From contig NZ_CP108474.1 in the NCBI RefSeq assembly GCF_036226445.1, positions 6,758,001 to 6,822,000 on the forward strand: a stretch of DNA of 64,000 nucleotides, in the 5' to 3' direction. Shown piece after piece: positions 16,858 to 24,938 of the stretch; the stretch's first letter is position 1; every line of letters starts with the position of its first letter. The position numbers and the translations under genes are program-made. This DNA is from Streptomyces sp. NBC_01255. Lineage in GTDB: Bacteria > Actinomycetota > Actinomycetes > Streptomycetales > Streptomycetaceae. The notes below the pieces were generated by a model. That model was given only the letters and a program-made list of their open reading frames with translations. It searched no databases and had not been told where the DNA came from.

Positions 16858-17515
16858 GGCACATGAAGGGGTAACCGGCCGCCTCCGTACCCGCCCGCTC
16901 GGCGTCGCCCGCGCGGATCGCGTCCACCAGGCGTGCGTGGTCCATGTGGTTCTCCGGCCGCAGCTCCTGCCCCACGTCGTCGCGCAGCCAGTCCCGCAGG
17001 AGATCGCCCAGGTCCGCGTAGAGCTCCGTCAGCACGTCGTTGCCCGAGGCGGCGACGACCGCGTGGTGGAAGGCCGCGTCGACCGTCACGAACCGCTCCG
17101 CGTCACCCGACTCCCACGCCTCCTCGCGCCGTACGAGCAGCGCGTCGAGCTGCTTCAGGTCCCGTTCCGTGCGCCGCTCCGCCGCGAAGCGGGCGGCGGC
17201 GGACTCCAGGGTCGAGCGCAGCTCCGCGACGTGCCGGGGGTCGGAGCCGGCGAAGCGCCGGTGCATGACGCCCGCCAGCTCGCTGGTGGCGATGACGTAC
17301 GTCCCCGAGCCCTGGCGGATGTCGAGCAGCCCGTTGTGCGCGAGCGCCCGGACGGCCTCGCGCACGGTGTTGCGGGCCACGCCCAGCTGCTCGACCAGCT
17401 CGGGCTCGGTCGGGATGCGCGAACCCACCGGCCACTCGCCGGAGGTGATCTGGTTCCGCAGCTCGGCGATCACCTGATCGGAGAGTCCTGCACGCCGCGG
17501 GTGGCCGAGGGCCAT
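16802..17515 (-). CDS. FadR-subfamily GntR transcriptional regulator
   Basis: The start is the ATG ending at 17515 (MALGHPRRAGLSDQVIAELR), giving 237 residues. The N-terminal winged helix (about 10-75) contains the GntR signature IPTEPELVEQLGVARNTVREAVRAL. The rest is an all-helical FCD ligand domain with the metal-type His/Asp positions (DAAFHHAVV, ENHMDHARLVDAI). It is divergent from an MFS exporter with 63 bp between the starts, where two overlapping palindromes lie. It probably represses that exporter and itself, responding to an acidic metabolite. This pairing is common but the ligand is unknown. Confidence 0.9.
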   Translation of the reverse strand: MALGHPRRAGLSDQVIAELRNQITSGEWPVGSRIPTEPELVEQLGVARNTVREAVRALAHNGLLDIRQGSGTYVIATSELAGVMHRRFAGSDPRHVAELRSTLESAAARFAAERRTERDLKQLDALLVRREEAWESGDAERFVTVDAAFHHAVVAASGNDVLTELYADLGDLLRDWLRDDVGQELRPENHMDHARLVDAIRAGDAERAGTEAAGYPFMCLKSPVPESAPVPVPPAGA

Positions 17516-17538
17516 GGAGCACCGTCCCATTCGTTCGA

Positions 17539-17565
17539 GATTGGACAACCAATCATCCCATGATT
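17539..17565. promoter_or_regulatory. Overlapping palindromes between the GntR and MFS genes
   Basis: GATTGG-ACAA-CCAATC (17539-17554) and AATCAT-CCC-ATGATT (17551-17565) are both perfect inverted repeats and share four bases. They lie 24 bp from the GntR start and 14 bp from the MFS start, in a strikingly AT-rich patch, and are good candidates for the GntR operator and promoter. Confidence 0.6.
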
Positions 17566-17578
17566 CTATGATGGCCTC

Positions 17579-18889
17579 ATGCCTGACGAACCGAAGACCC
17601 TCGACCCCGCCGTACGACCGGCCGGTATCACCGCCCGAGCGGCCGCAGCCGCCGGCGATTCTCCCGCACCCGGCCGGGCGCACCGCTGGACCCTCGGGCT
17701 CGTCATCGTCGGCCTCGTCCTCGCCGCCCTGAACCTGCGCCCGGCCATCACCAGCCTCGGCGCGCTCCTGGAAGAGGTCAGCGCGGGCCTCCACATGAGC
17801 GGCACCGTCGCCGGCGTCCTCACCTCCGTCCCCCCGCTCTGCTTCGCGGTCTTCGGCATCACCGCCCCGCGCCTGGCCCGCCGCTTCGGCCCCGCCGCCG
17901 TCGTCTGCGCGGGCATGGCGGCGATCTTCGTGGGCCTCGCCGTCCGCCCCTTCGCCTCCGGCACGGCCGGCTTCCTCGCCGCCAGCGCCCTCGCCCTCAT
18001 GGGCATCGCCCTCAGCAACGTCCTGATGCCCGTGATCGTCAAGCGGTACTTCCCCGACCGCGTCGGCACCATGACCGGCCTGTACTCCATGGCGCTCGCC
18101 CTCGGCACCTCCGTCGCCGCGGCGGCGACCGTCCCGATGACCGAGGCCCTCGGCGGCGACTGGCGCCTCGGACTCGGTGTCTGGGCCGTCGTCGCCGCGC
18201 TCGCCGTCCTGCCCTGGATCCCGCTCCTGCGCGACCGCGACCGTGCCCGCGCCACCCGCCGTGCGGGGAGCGCGACCGCGACCGCCGCCCCGGCGGACAC
18301 CACGGCCGCCCCGCGCGTCACCCGCAGCCGCACCGCCTGGGCCCTCGGCTGCTTCTTCGGCCTCCAGGCCACCGGCGCCTACATCACCATGGGCTGGATG
18401 CCGCAGATCTTCCGCGACGCCGGCGTCCCCGCGTCCACCGCGGGCGTGCTCCTCGCCGTCACCATGGTCATGGGCGTCCCGCTCGCCTTCGTCATCCCCC
18501 GCCTCGCGACCCGGATGAAGAACCAGGGACCGATCGTCGTCGCGCTCGGCCTGTGCGGCCTCGGCGGCTACACCGGCCTCTTCTTCGCCCCGGCCGCCGG
18601 AGCCTGGGTCTGGGCGGTGCTCCTGGGCGTCTCCAACTGCGCCTTCCCGCTCGCCCTCACCATGATCGGGATGCGCTCGCGGACCGGCGCCGGCGTCGTC
18701 CGCCTCTCCGCCTTCGCGCAGAGCGTCGGCTACCTCATCTCCATCCCCGGCCCCCTCCTCGTCGGCGTCCTCTACCAGCACAGCGGCGGCTGGGGACTGC
18801 CCATCGCGCTCATGGGCGGCCTGATGATCCCGCAGATGATCGTCGGAACCCTCGCCGGGCGGGACCGGACGGTCGAGGACGAATGCTGA
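17579..18889 (+). CDS. MFS transporter, CynX/NimT-like
   Basis: The 436-residue protein has about 12 hydrophobic helices. After a 37-residue cytosolic tail comes the segment LVIVGLVLAALNLRPAITSLGALLEEV, characteristic of the cyanate/NimT (2-nitroimidazole) branch of the major facilitator superfamily. The central loop (about residues 217-240) is Arg/Ala-rich and soluble. It is probably a drug or small organic anion exporter controlled by the divergent GntR protein. The start at 17579 directly follows the operator region. Confidence 0.88.
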   Translation: MPDEPKTLDPAVRPAGITARAAAAAGDSPAPGRAHRWTLGLVIVGLVLAALNLRPAITSLGALLEEVSAGLHMSGTVAGVLTSVPPLCFAVFGITAPRLARRFGPAAVVCAGMAAIFVGLAVRPFASGTAGFLAASALALMGIALSNVLMPVIVKRYFPDRVGTMTGLYSMALALGTSVAAAATVPMTEALGGDWRLGLGVWAVVAALAVLPWIPLLRDRDRARATRRAGSATATAAPADTTAAPRVTRSRTAWALGCFFGLQATGAYITMGWMPQIFRDAGVPASTAGVLLAVTMVMGVPLAFVIPRLATRMKNQGPIVVALGLCGLGGYTGLFFAPAAGAWVWAVLLGVSNCAFPLALTMIGMRSRTGAGVVRLSAFAQSVGYLISIPGPLLVGVLYQHSGGWGLPIALMGGLMIPQMIVGTLAGRDRTVEDEC

Positions 18890-18906
18890 GATGCGAGACT
18901 GGTCCC

Positions 18907-19023
18907 ATGCCAGTCCTCGAACCCAATCCCCAGAACGGCCAGAAGAAGCTGCTCATCGTGCTCGGCGCGATGCTCGGCATCGGGGCGGTCATCGCCGTGA
19001 TCGCCACCCTCGCCTCACCGTGA
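18907..19023 (+). CDS. SGM_5486 family transporter-associated mini-protein
   Basis: The 38-residue protein MPVLEPNPQNGQ... has a soluble 14-residue head and a single hydrophobic helix (LLIVLGAMLGIGAVIAVIATLA). The pattern matches the named actinobacterial family SGM_5486, whose members sit next to MFS transporters. It starts 17 bases after the MFS stop, so it is probably the last gene of that operon and could be a small transporter subunit or regulator. Recognition is by memory of the family sequence; the function is unproven. Confidence 0.75.
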   Translation: MPVLEPNPQNGQKKLLIVLGAMLGIGAVIAVIATLASP

Positions 19024-19180
19024 CCCCCGGGGGTGGGGATATCCCCCGCATCCCCTAGGGGGCGAGTGTCAGGGTGAAGTGGGTGGATCACCTGATGGGC
19101 CGCCGGGCGCCGGGTCCGTACGTTGGAGACATCCCGCCGGAGACGACGGGACATGCATCTCCCACCCCTCGGAGGCGGCC

Positions 19181-19384
19181 ATGTCGGCCCGTACGGACAC
19201 CAGCACCCGGCCCCTGTCGACCGGCGTCGACACCCGGCTGCCCTGGTGGGCGCTCGCCCTTCCCGTGGCCGCGTTCGGCGTCCTGCTGATGCTCATAGCG
19301 GGGCCGGGTGGGGCCCAGGCGACCGCTGGTGACACGGGGGTCGGCCACGTCCTGGAGCAGCTCCAGCAAACGCTCGCTCTCTGA
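19181..19384 (+). CDS. Small single-pass membrane protein, unknown function
   Basis: GGAGG at 19171-19175 and the ATG at 19181 define a 67-residue protein. A Ser/Thr/Arg-rich head (about 20 residues) precedes one transmembrane helix (WWALALPVAAFGVLLMLIA) and a short Gly/Gln-rich tail likely outside the cell. Codon use is normal for coding DNA. It lies 29 bases before the SixA-like gene and may be transcribed with it. No family recognised. Confidence 0.65.
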   Translation: MSARTDTSTRPLSTGVDTRLPWWALALPVAAFGVLLMLIAGPGGAQATAGDTGVGHVLEQLQQTLAL

Positions 19385-19413
19385 GTCACCGAAAGCCGTT
19401 CCGTGCGAAGCTG

Positions 19414-19938
19414 TTGACCATGAGCGTCGATACACCCCGCAGGATCGTGCTGCTCCGCCACGCGAAGGCAGACTGGAGCGACGAGTCCGACCACGAGAGG
19501 CCCCTCGCCGAGCGAGGCCGCGCGGACGCCCCCGTCGCGGGCCGCAGGCTCGCCGGGACCGGCATCGGCTTCGACCTGGCTCTCTGTTCGACCGCCGCCA
19601 GAACCAGGGAGACCTGGAAGCTGGCTGTGCACGAACTGCCGGAGCGCCCGAAGACCGTGTACGAGGACCGGCTGTACGAGGCCTCGCTCGGCGAGCTCAT
19701 CGCCCTGCTCAACGAGACCTCCGAGGACGTCGACGACCTCCTCGTCATCGGCCACAACCCCGGGATGCACGCCCTGGCCGAGGCCCTCGCGGGCGAGGCC
19801 GACGGAGAGCTCCTGACCCGCATGAACCGCAGCGGCTTCCCGACCTCCGCCTACGCCGTCCTCGGCTTCAACGGCTCCTGGAAGTCGCTGGAGCACGGCA
19901 CCGCGCGGCTCGTGGACTTCTGGACCCCGCACGACTGA
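19414..19938 (+). CDS. SixA-like histidine phosphatase
   Basis: The 174-residue protein (or 172 from the second start at 19420, MSVDTPRR) belongs to the phosphoglycerate-mutase-like histidine phosphatases. The N-terminal LLRHAKAD supplies the phospho-accepting His, and VIGHNPG supplies the second His of the active site. SixA removes phosphate from phosphohistidine proteins, for example the ArcB HPt domain in E. coli; other small members act on phosphosugars. The cytosolic substrate here is unknown. It is convergent with serB across a shared terminator. Confidence 0.87.
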   Translation: MTMSVDTPRRIVLLRHAKADWSDESDHERPLAERGRADAPVAGRRLAGTGIGFDLALCSTAARTRETWKLAVHELPERPKTVYEDRLYEASLGELIALLNETSEDVDDLLVIGHNPGMHALAEALAGEADGELLTRMNRSGFPTSAYAVLGFNGSWKSLEHGTARLVDFWTPHD

Positions 19939-19953
19939 CGAGCGGCACCCTGT

Positions 19954-20006
19954 CCGTACGCGAAAGGGCCCGGCCGTCCGACGACGACCGGGCCCTCTCC
20001 GTACGG
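19954..20006. terminator. Bidirectional terminator between the SixA-like gene and serB
   Basis: The core stem AGGGCCCGG (19965-19973) / CCGGGCCCT (19988-19996) is flanked by an outer complementary pair CCGTACG (19954-19960) / CGTACGG (20000-20006), between convergent genes. Confidence 0.75.
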
Positions 20007-20019
20007 GCGCACCGATGGC

Positions 20020-21234
20020 TCAGTGCAGCAGGTCCTCGCCGCCGTCGGCGGCCTCGACCTCCTCGCGCGTGATCCCCAGCAGATAGAGCACGGTGTCCAG
20101 GAACGGCACGTTCACCGCCGTGTCAGCGGCCCGCCGCACCACCGGCTTGGCGTTGAACGCCACCCCGAGACCGGCCGCGTTCAGCATGTCCAGGTCGTTG
20201 GCCCCGTCACCGATGGCCACGGTCTGATCCAGCGGCACCCCCGCCTCCGCGGCGAACCGGCGCAGCAGCCGCGCCTTGCCCGCACGGTCCACGATCTCGC
20301 CGGTCACCCGCCCGGTCAGCTTGCCGTCCACGATCTCCAGGGTGTTGGCCGAGGCGAAGTCGAGCCCGAGCCGCTCCTTCAGATCGTCGGTGACCTGGGT
20401 GAACCCGCCGGAGACGACACCCACCTGGTAGCCGAGCCGCTTGAGCGTACGGATCAGGGTCCGGGCCCCCGGCGTCAGCCGCACCTCGGCGCGGACCTTG
20501 TCGACCACCGAGGCGTCCAGACCGGCGAGCAGCTCCACGCGCGCGTGCAGGGACTGCTCGAAGTCCAGCTCCCCGCGCATCGCCGCCGCCGTCACCTCGG
20601 CGACCTTGTCCTCGCACCCCGCGTGCGCCGCGAAGAGCTCGATGACCTCGTCCTGGATCAGGGTCGAGTCGACGTCCATGACGACGAGCCGCTGGGCCCG
20701 CCGGTGCAGCCCGGCGGAGACCACGGCCACGTCCACCCCGCTGGTGTGGGCCTCGGTCGCGAGCGCGGTCCGCAGCGGCTCGGTCTCGCAGCCCGAGACG
20801 GCGAACTCCACGGCCGTCACCGGATACTTCGCGAGGCGGAAGATACGGTCGATGTTGCCGCCCGTCTCCGCGATCCTGGCCGCTATGGCCGCCGTCTGCT
20901 CCGCGGTGAGCGGGTTGCCGAGCACGGTGACGTGCGAGCGTCCCTCGCCGCGGGGCCGGTTGTCACCCGTACCGGAGATGATCTCGGCCTGGAGCTTCAG
21001 GGACTCGGCCCAGCTGTGGATCGTGGCCCGCAGCTCGCCCTGCGAGGCGACGGTCGGCTCGGTGACGAGCGCGCACAGGACGAGACGGCCGCGGGAGACG
21101 ACCTGCTCGATGTCCACGACGTCGACGGAGTAGGCGGCGAGGGTGTCGAAGAGTCCGGCGGTGATCCCGGGACGGTCCTTGCCGAAGATCTTGACGAGAA
21201 GGGTGGGAACGTCTGAGGTCTGCGATGCGCTCAT
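20020..21234 (-). CDS. serB: Phosphoserine phosphatase with N-terminal ACT domain
   Basis: The start at the ATG ending 21234 (MSASQTSDVP) gives 404 residues; the longer open frame is unsupported. An N-terminal ACT-like region (TLLVKIFGKDRPGITAGLFDTL, about 10-90) precedes the HAD domain. HAD motifs are visible: the nucleophile DVDST (Asp187/Asp189), SGG (GVVSGGFTQ) and the metal site GDGANDLDM (343-350). It hydrolyses O-phosphoserine to serine, the last step of serine synthesis; the ACT part probably senses an amino acid. Domain order matches mycobacterial SerB2. Confidence 0.95.
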   Translation of the reverse strand: MSASQTSDVPTLLVKIFGKDRPGITAGLFDTLAAYSVDVVDIEQVVSRGRLVLCALVTEPTVASQGELRATIHSWAESLKLQAEIISGTGDNRPRGEGRSHVTVLGNPLTAEQTAAIAARIAETGGNIDRIFRLAKYPVTAVEFAVSGCETEPLRTALATEAHTSGVDVAVVSAGLHRRAQRLVVMDVDSTLIQDEVIELFAAHAGCEDKVAEVTAAAMRGELDFEQSLHARVELLAGLDASVVDKVRAEVRLTPGARTLIRTLKRLGYQVGVVSGGFTQVTDDLKERLGLDFASANTLEIVDGKLTGRVTGEIVDRAGKARLLRRFAAEAGVPLDQTVAIGDGANDLDMLNAAGLGVAFNAKPVVRRAADTAVNVPFLDTVLYLLGITREEVEAADGGEDLLH

Positions 21235-21454
21235 GGTGGTTCCACCGTATCGGGCACCGCGTGCCACCCGACCCCCCGTCCCGCCCAGCGGACACCCGAG
21301 TGGTCGTGGGCTTGCCTCGGCCGACTCTTCACACGACCCGAACACGGCGCGAGCGCGGCCCGACTTTCGGAGTGGGGACCGGGCCTGAAATAGTTCCCCA
21401 CGATGTTCGCCATCCCTAGACTCCCGACGACGGGAGCACATCGGGGGACAAGTA

Positions 21455-24052
21455 GTGGGGCATGGAGTGCCAGAACTCGTACTGGAATTGAATGGAAGGA
21501 CCTGGACGCTCGATCCGTCCAGGTCGTACACCCTCGGCCGTGATCCGCAGGGTGACCTGGTCATCGACGACGCCAGGGTCTCGTGGCGGCATGCCACGGT
21601 CAGCTGGGGCGGCCGCAGTTGGGTCATCGAGGACCACGGCTCCACGAACGGCACGTTCGTCCAGGGGCAGCGGATCCACCAGATGGAGATCGGCCCCGGA
21701 TCGGCCGTCCACCTGGGCAACGCGACCGACGGCCCCCGGCTGAATCTCGCCGCCGGAGCCCAGCCCGCGCACCAGGCGCACCAGCAGCCTGCCCAGGCGC
21801 AGGCGGCCCAGCCGGCCGCCGCCCACCAGCCCGCGGGGGCGCAGGCCGCCGCCCAGGCCGACTGGGCGACGCACCAGGCCCCGCCGCAGCACCAGGCGCC
21901 GCAACACCAGGGCTGGCAGCAGCAGGCCCAGCAGCCCGCGCAGCCGCAGGTCCCGCACCAGCAGGGCGGCCCGCAGGGCCCCCACGGTCACCAGGGGCCC
22001 GGCCACCCCGGCGCCGCCGCGGGGGCGTCGTCGGCCTACGCCGACCGCAGCCCCACCACGTTCCACCAGCTGAACCTCGGCCACGTCATGCGCATCGGCC
22101 GTGCCCTCGAGAACGAGCTGGTCGTCTCCGACCTCCAGGTCTCGCGGCACCACGCCGACTTCCACGCGACGCCCGACGGCCGCTTCGAGATCCGCGACCT
22201 CGGCTCGCACAACGGCACGTACGTCAACGGCCAGCCGATCCCCAAGGGCGGCTCGGCCGTCCTCGGCCCGCAGGACATCGTCGGCGTCGGCCACTCGACG
22301 TTCCGCATCGTCGGCGGCCAGCTCGAGGAGTTCGTCGACACCGGCTCCGTCTCCTTCTCGGCCCGCCACCTCACGGTGACGGTCGACGGCGGCAAGAAGA
22401 TCCTCCAGGACGTCTCCTTCGGTGTCCCGGAGAAGTCGCTGATCGGTGTCATCGGCCCGTCCGGCTCCGGAAAGTCCACGCTGCTCAAGGCGCTGACCGG
22501 CTACCGCCCGGCCAACGAGGGCGACGTCCTCTACGACAACCGGAGCCTCTACAAGCAGTTCGCCGAGCTGCGCCAGCGCATCGGTCTGGTCCCGCAGGAC
22601 GACATCCTGCACAAGGAGCTGACCGTCAAGAAGGCCCTCAAGTACGCGGCCAAGCTCCGCTTCCCCGGCGACACCGCCGAGGCCGAGCGCGAGGCCCGTA
22701 TCGACGAGGTGCTGCGCGAGCTCAAGCTCGACATCCACAAGGAGAAGAAGGTCACCTCCCTCTCCGGTGGCCAGCGCAAGCGCGTCTCCGTCGCCCTGGA
22801 GCTCCTCACCAAGCCGTCGCTGATCTTCCTGGACGAGCCGACCTCCGGCCTCGACCCGGGCATGGACCGCGACGTCATGCAGCTGCTGCGCGGCCTCGCC
22901 GACGACGGCCGCACGGTCCTCGTCGTCACCCACTCGGTGGCCGAGCTGGGCCTGTGCGACAAGCTCCTCGTCATGGCGCCCGGTGGCTCGGTGGCGTACT
23001 TCGGCCCGCCGGAGGAGGCGCTGAACTTCTTCGGCTACTCCACCTGGGCCGACGTCTTCTCCGCCTTCGAGAACTACCGCGACTACGACTGGGCGGGCCG
23101 CTGGAAGGGCTCGCAGCACTACCAGATGTACGCCGCGGACATCGACGCCGTCGCCGCGCAGCCGGTCCAGATGCCGCAGCAGGCGATGGCCCGCCCGCCG
23201 AAGCCGCAGGGCTGGGGATCCCAGCTGTGGACGCTGATCCGCCGCTACGTCTCGGTGATCGCCTCCGACAAGGGCTTCCTGGGCCTGATGGTGATCCTGC
23301 CCGCCGTCCTCGGCGCGGTCTCGGTCGTCATCCCGGCGGACTTCGGCCTCGGCTCGCCCACGGCGCCGTCCCGCTTCAACGGCGACGCCGGAACGATCAT
23401 GCTGATCCTCATGGTCGGCATGTGCTTCAGCGGCGCGGCCAACTCGGTCCGCGAACTGATCAAGGAGCGGGTCATCTACGAGCGGGAGCGCGCCACCGGC
23501 CTCTCCCGCTCCGCGTACCTGATGTCCAAGGTGATCGTCCTCGGCCTGATCACGGCCTTCCAGGGCGTCATCATCTGCGGCATCGGCTTCTCCACCCGCG
23601 CGCTGCCCGCCGAGGGCCTCCTCATGCCCCCGGCCGTCGAGCTGTGCATCCAGGTGATCGCCCTCGGCCTCACCTCGATGATGTTCGGCCTGGTCATCTC
23701 CGCGCTCGTGAAGACCGCCGAGAAGACCATGCCGCTCCTCGTCATGTTCGCGATCATCCAGGTCGTGTTCACCGGCATCCTCTTCCAGGTGTACGGCTCG
23801 CCCGGCCTGGAGCAGTTCGCCTGGCTCATGCCCTCCCGCTGGGGCATCGCCGGCGCCGGCACCACCCTCGACCTGGCGCGCCTCATGCCGCCGTGGGACC
23901 CGAAGAACCCCACGGACACCGACTCCCTGTGGGAGCACACGGCCGGCCAGTGGGGCTTCGACCTCGGCGTCCAGCTGCTCATGGCGGCCGTCTGCTGCGT
24001 CGTCGTGGCGCGGCTGCTGCGCCGCCACGAGCCCGAGGTCATGCGCAAGTAA
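21455..24052 (+). CDS. FHA-FHA-ABC ATPase-ABC2 permease fusion transporter
   Basis: The 865-residue protein starts at a GTG after GGGGGACA. Domain order: FHA domain 1 (about 1-95; GSTNGTFV), a Gln/Ala/Pro/His-rich linker (about 100-190), FHA domain 2 (about 200-285; GSHNGTYV), an ABC ATPase (about 300-530; Walker A GPSGSGKST, signature LSGGQRKRV, Walker B LIFLDEPTSGLD) and an ABC2/ABCG-like permease with six helices (about 590-865). FHA domains bind phosphothreonine, so transport is probably tuned by a Ser/Thr kinase. Similar fusions occur in actinobacteria (Rv1747 in M. tuberculosis). Lipid or cell-wall export is plausible; the substrate is unknown. Confidence 0.93.
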   Translation: MGHGVPELVLELNGRTWTLDPSRSYTLGRDPQGDLVIDDARVSWRHATVSWGGRSWVIEDHGSTNGTFVQGQRIHQMEIGPGSAVHLGNATDGPRLNLAAGAQPAHQAHQQPAQAQAAQPAAAHQPAGAQAAAQADWATHQAPPQHQAPQHQGWQQQAQQPAQPQVPHQQGGPQGPHGHQGPGHPGAAAGASSAYADRSPTTFHQLNLGHVMRIGRALENELVVSDLQVSRHHADFHATPDGRFEIRDLGSHNGTYVNGQPIPKGGSAVLGPQDIVGVGHSTFRIVGGQLEEFVDTGSVSFSARHLTVTVDGGKKILQDVSFGVPEKSLIGVIGPSGSGKSTLLKALTGYRPANEGDVLYDNRSLYKQFAELRQRIGLVPQDDILHKELTVKKALKYAAKLRFPGDTAEAEREARIDEVLRELKLDIHKEKKVTSLSGGQRKRVSVALELLTKPSLIFLDEPTSGLDPGMDRDVMQLLRGLADDGRTVLVVTHSVAELGLCDKLLVMAPGGSVAYFGPPEEALNFFGYSTWADVFSAFENYRDYDWAGRWKGSQHYQMYAADIDAVAAQPVQMPQQAMARPPKPQGWGSQLWTLIRRYVSVIASDKGFLGLMVILPAVLGAVSVVIPADFGLGSPTAPSRFNGDAGTIMLILMVGMCFSGAANSVRELIKERVIYERERATGLSRSAYLMSKVIVLGLITAFQGVIICGIGFSTRALPAEGLLMPPAVELCIQVIALGLTSMMFGLVISALVKTAEKTMPLLVMFAIIQVVFTGILFQVYGSPGLEQFAWLMPSRWGIAGAGTTLDLARLMPPWDPKNPTDTDSLWEHTAGQWGFDLGVQLLMAAVCCVVVARLLRRHEPEVMRK

Positions 24053-24066
24053 CGACCCCGGCGATA

Positions 24067-24112
24067 CGCCGAAGGGCGGCACCCCCAGTGCGGGGGGTGC
24101 CGCCCTTCGGCG
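24067..24112. terminator. Bidirectional terminator, 20-bp stem
   Basis: A 20-bp perfect stem (24067-24086 with 24093-24112) with a 6-base AGTGCG loop separates the convergent FHA-ABC and transglycosylase genes. Confidence 0.9.
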
Positions 24113-24146
24113 TGCGACAGCGGACTTAGGGCCAGGCCCTATGCGA

Positions 24147-24938
24147 TCAGTACGCGCTGTTGACGTTGTCGATCGAGCCGTAGCGGTCGGCCGCGTAGTT
24201 GGCGGCGGCGACGATGTTGGCGACCGGGTCGTACTGGTCGAACGGCGTGCCGGCCACGTGGTAGGTCTTGAAGGTCGGGTAGATGACCTGGAGCAGACCC
24301 TTCGACGGGACGCCGTTGATGGCGTTGATGTCCCAGTTGTTGATGGCCCGCGGGTTGCCGCTGGACTCGCGCATGATGTTCTTGTGCAGGCCGTTGTAGC
24401 TGCCCGGGATGTCGTGCTTGTCCATGATGAACAGCGCCTCGCGGATCCAGCCGTCGAGGTTGTTCGCGAAGACCGGCGTACGGGCGACGGAACGGCTCGC
24501 GGCCGCCTTCTCCGCGGCGCGCTTCTTCGCGTCCGCCTTGGCCTTGGCCTCGGCCTTCGCCTTCGCGGCGGCCTTGGCCCGGGCGTCGGCCTTGGCCTTC
24601 GCGTCGGCCTTCGCCTTCGCCGCGGCCTTCGCGTCGGCCTTCGCCTTGGCGGCGGCCTTCGCCTTCGCGTCGGCCTCCTGCTTGGCCTTCAGGCCGATCG
24701 TGGTCTGCTGCTCGGTGACGCTGGCGGCCAGCGCCTTCGCCTGCGGGCTGGCGGCGTCGTACGACCACGCGACCTGCTGCGTACCGGAGAGGGCCTGGGG
24801 CTCGGTCTCCCTGGAGCCGCCGTTGCCCGGCACGAGGGAGAGGGTGAGTGCTGCGGCGCCCAGAGCGGCGACGCCGGCGATCGTGGCCTTGTGGGTCTTC
24901 TTCAGACCACGACTGTGGCCGGGAGTGTTCGCAGACAT
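24147..24938 (-). CDS. Secreted SLT-domain transglycosylase with Ala/Lys repeat linker
   Basis: The start at the ATG ending 24938 follows GAGGTAGTCCTG; 263 residues. A basic N-terminus and hydrophobic stretch (ATIAGVAALGAAALTLSLVP) form a signal or anchor. Residues about 84-145 are an almost pure Ala/Lys/Asp repeat (KAKADAK type), predicted to be one long charged helix. The C-terminal SLT fold (about 158-263) shows IMRESSGNP with the catalytic Glu191, then GLLQVIYPTF and NYAADRYGS. It should cleave peptidoglycan outside the membrane. The linker may bind wall polymers or act as a spacer. Confidence 0.9.
   Translation of the reverse strand: MSANTPGHSRGLKKTHKATIAGVAALGAAALTLSLVPGNGGSRETEPQALSGTQQVAWSYDAASPQAKALAASVTEQQTTIGLKAKQEADAKAKAAAKAKADAKAAAKAKADAKAKADARAKAAAKAKAEAKAKADAKKRAAEKAAASRSVARTPVFANNLDGWIREALFIMDKHDIPGSYNGLHKNIMRESSGNPRAINNWDINAINGVPSKGLLQVIYPTFKTYHVAGTPFDQYDPVANIVAAANYAADRYGSIDNVNSAY

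Noticed and set aside
21416..24082. Very long antisense open frame (888 codons) over the FHA-ABC gene, and similar ones at 6000-8621 and 60441-63722
   Set aside because: Composition is the Arg/Gly/Val/Asp-rich pattern of high-GC shadow frames; the opposite strand carries full families with catalytic motifs.
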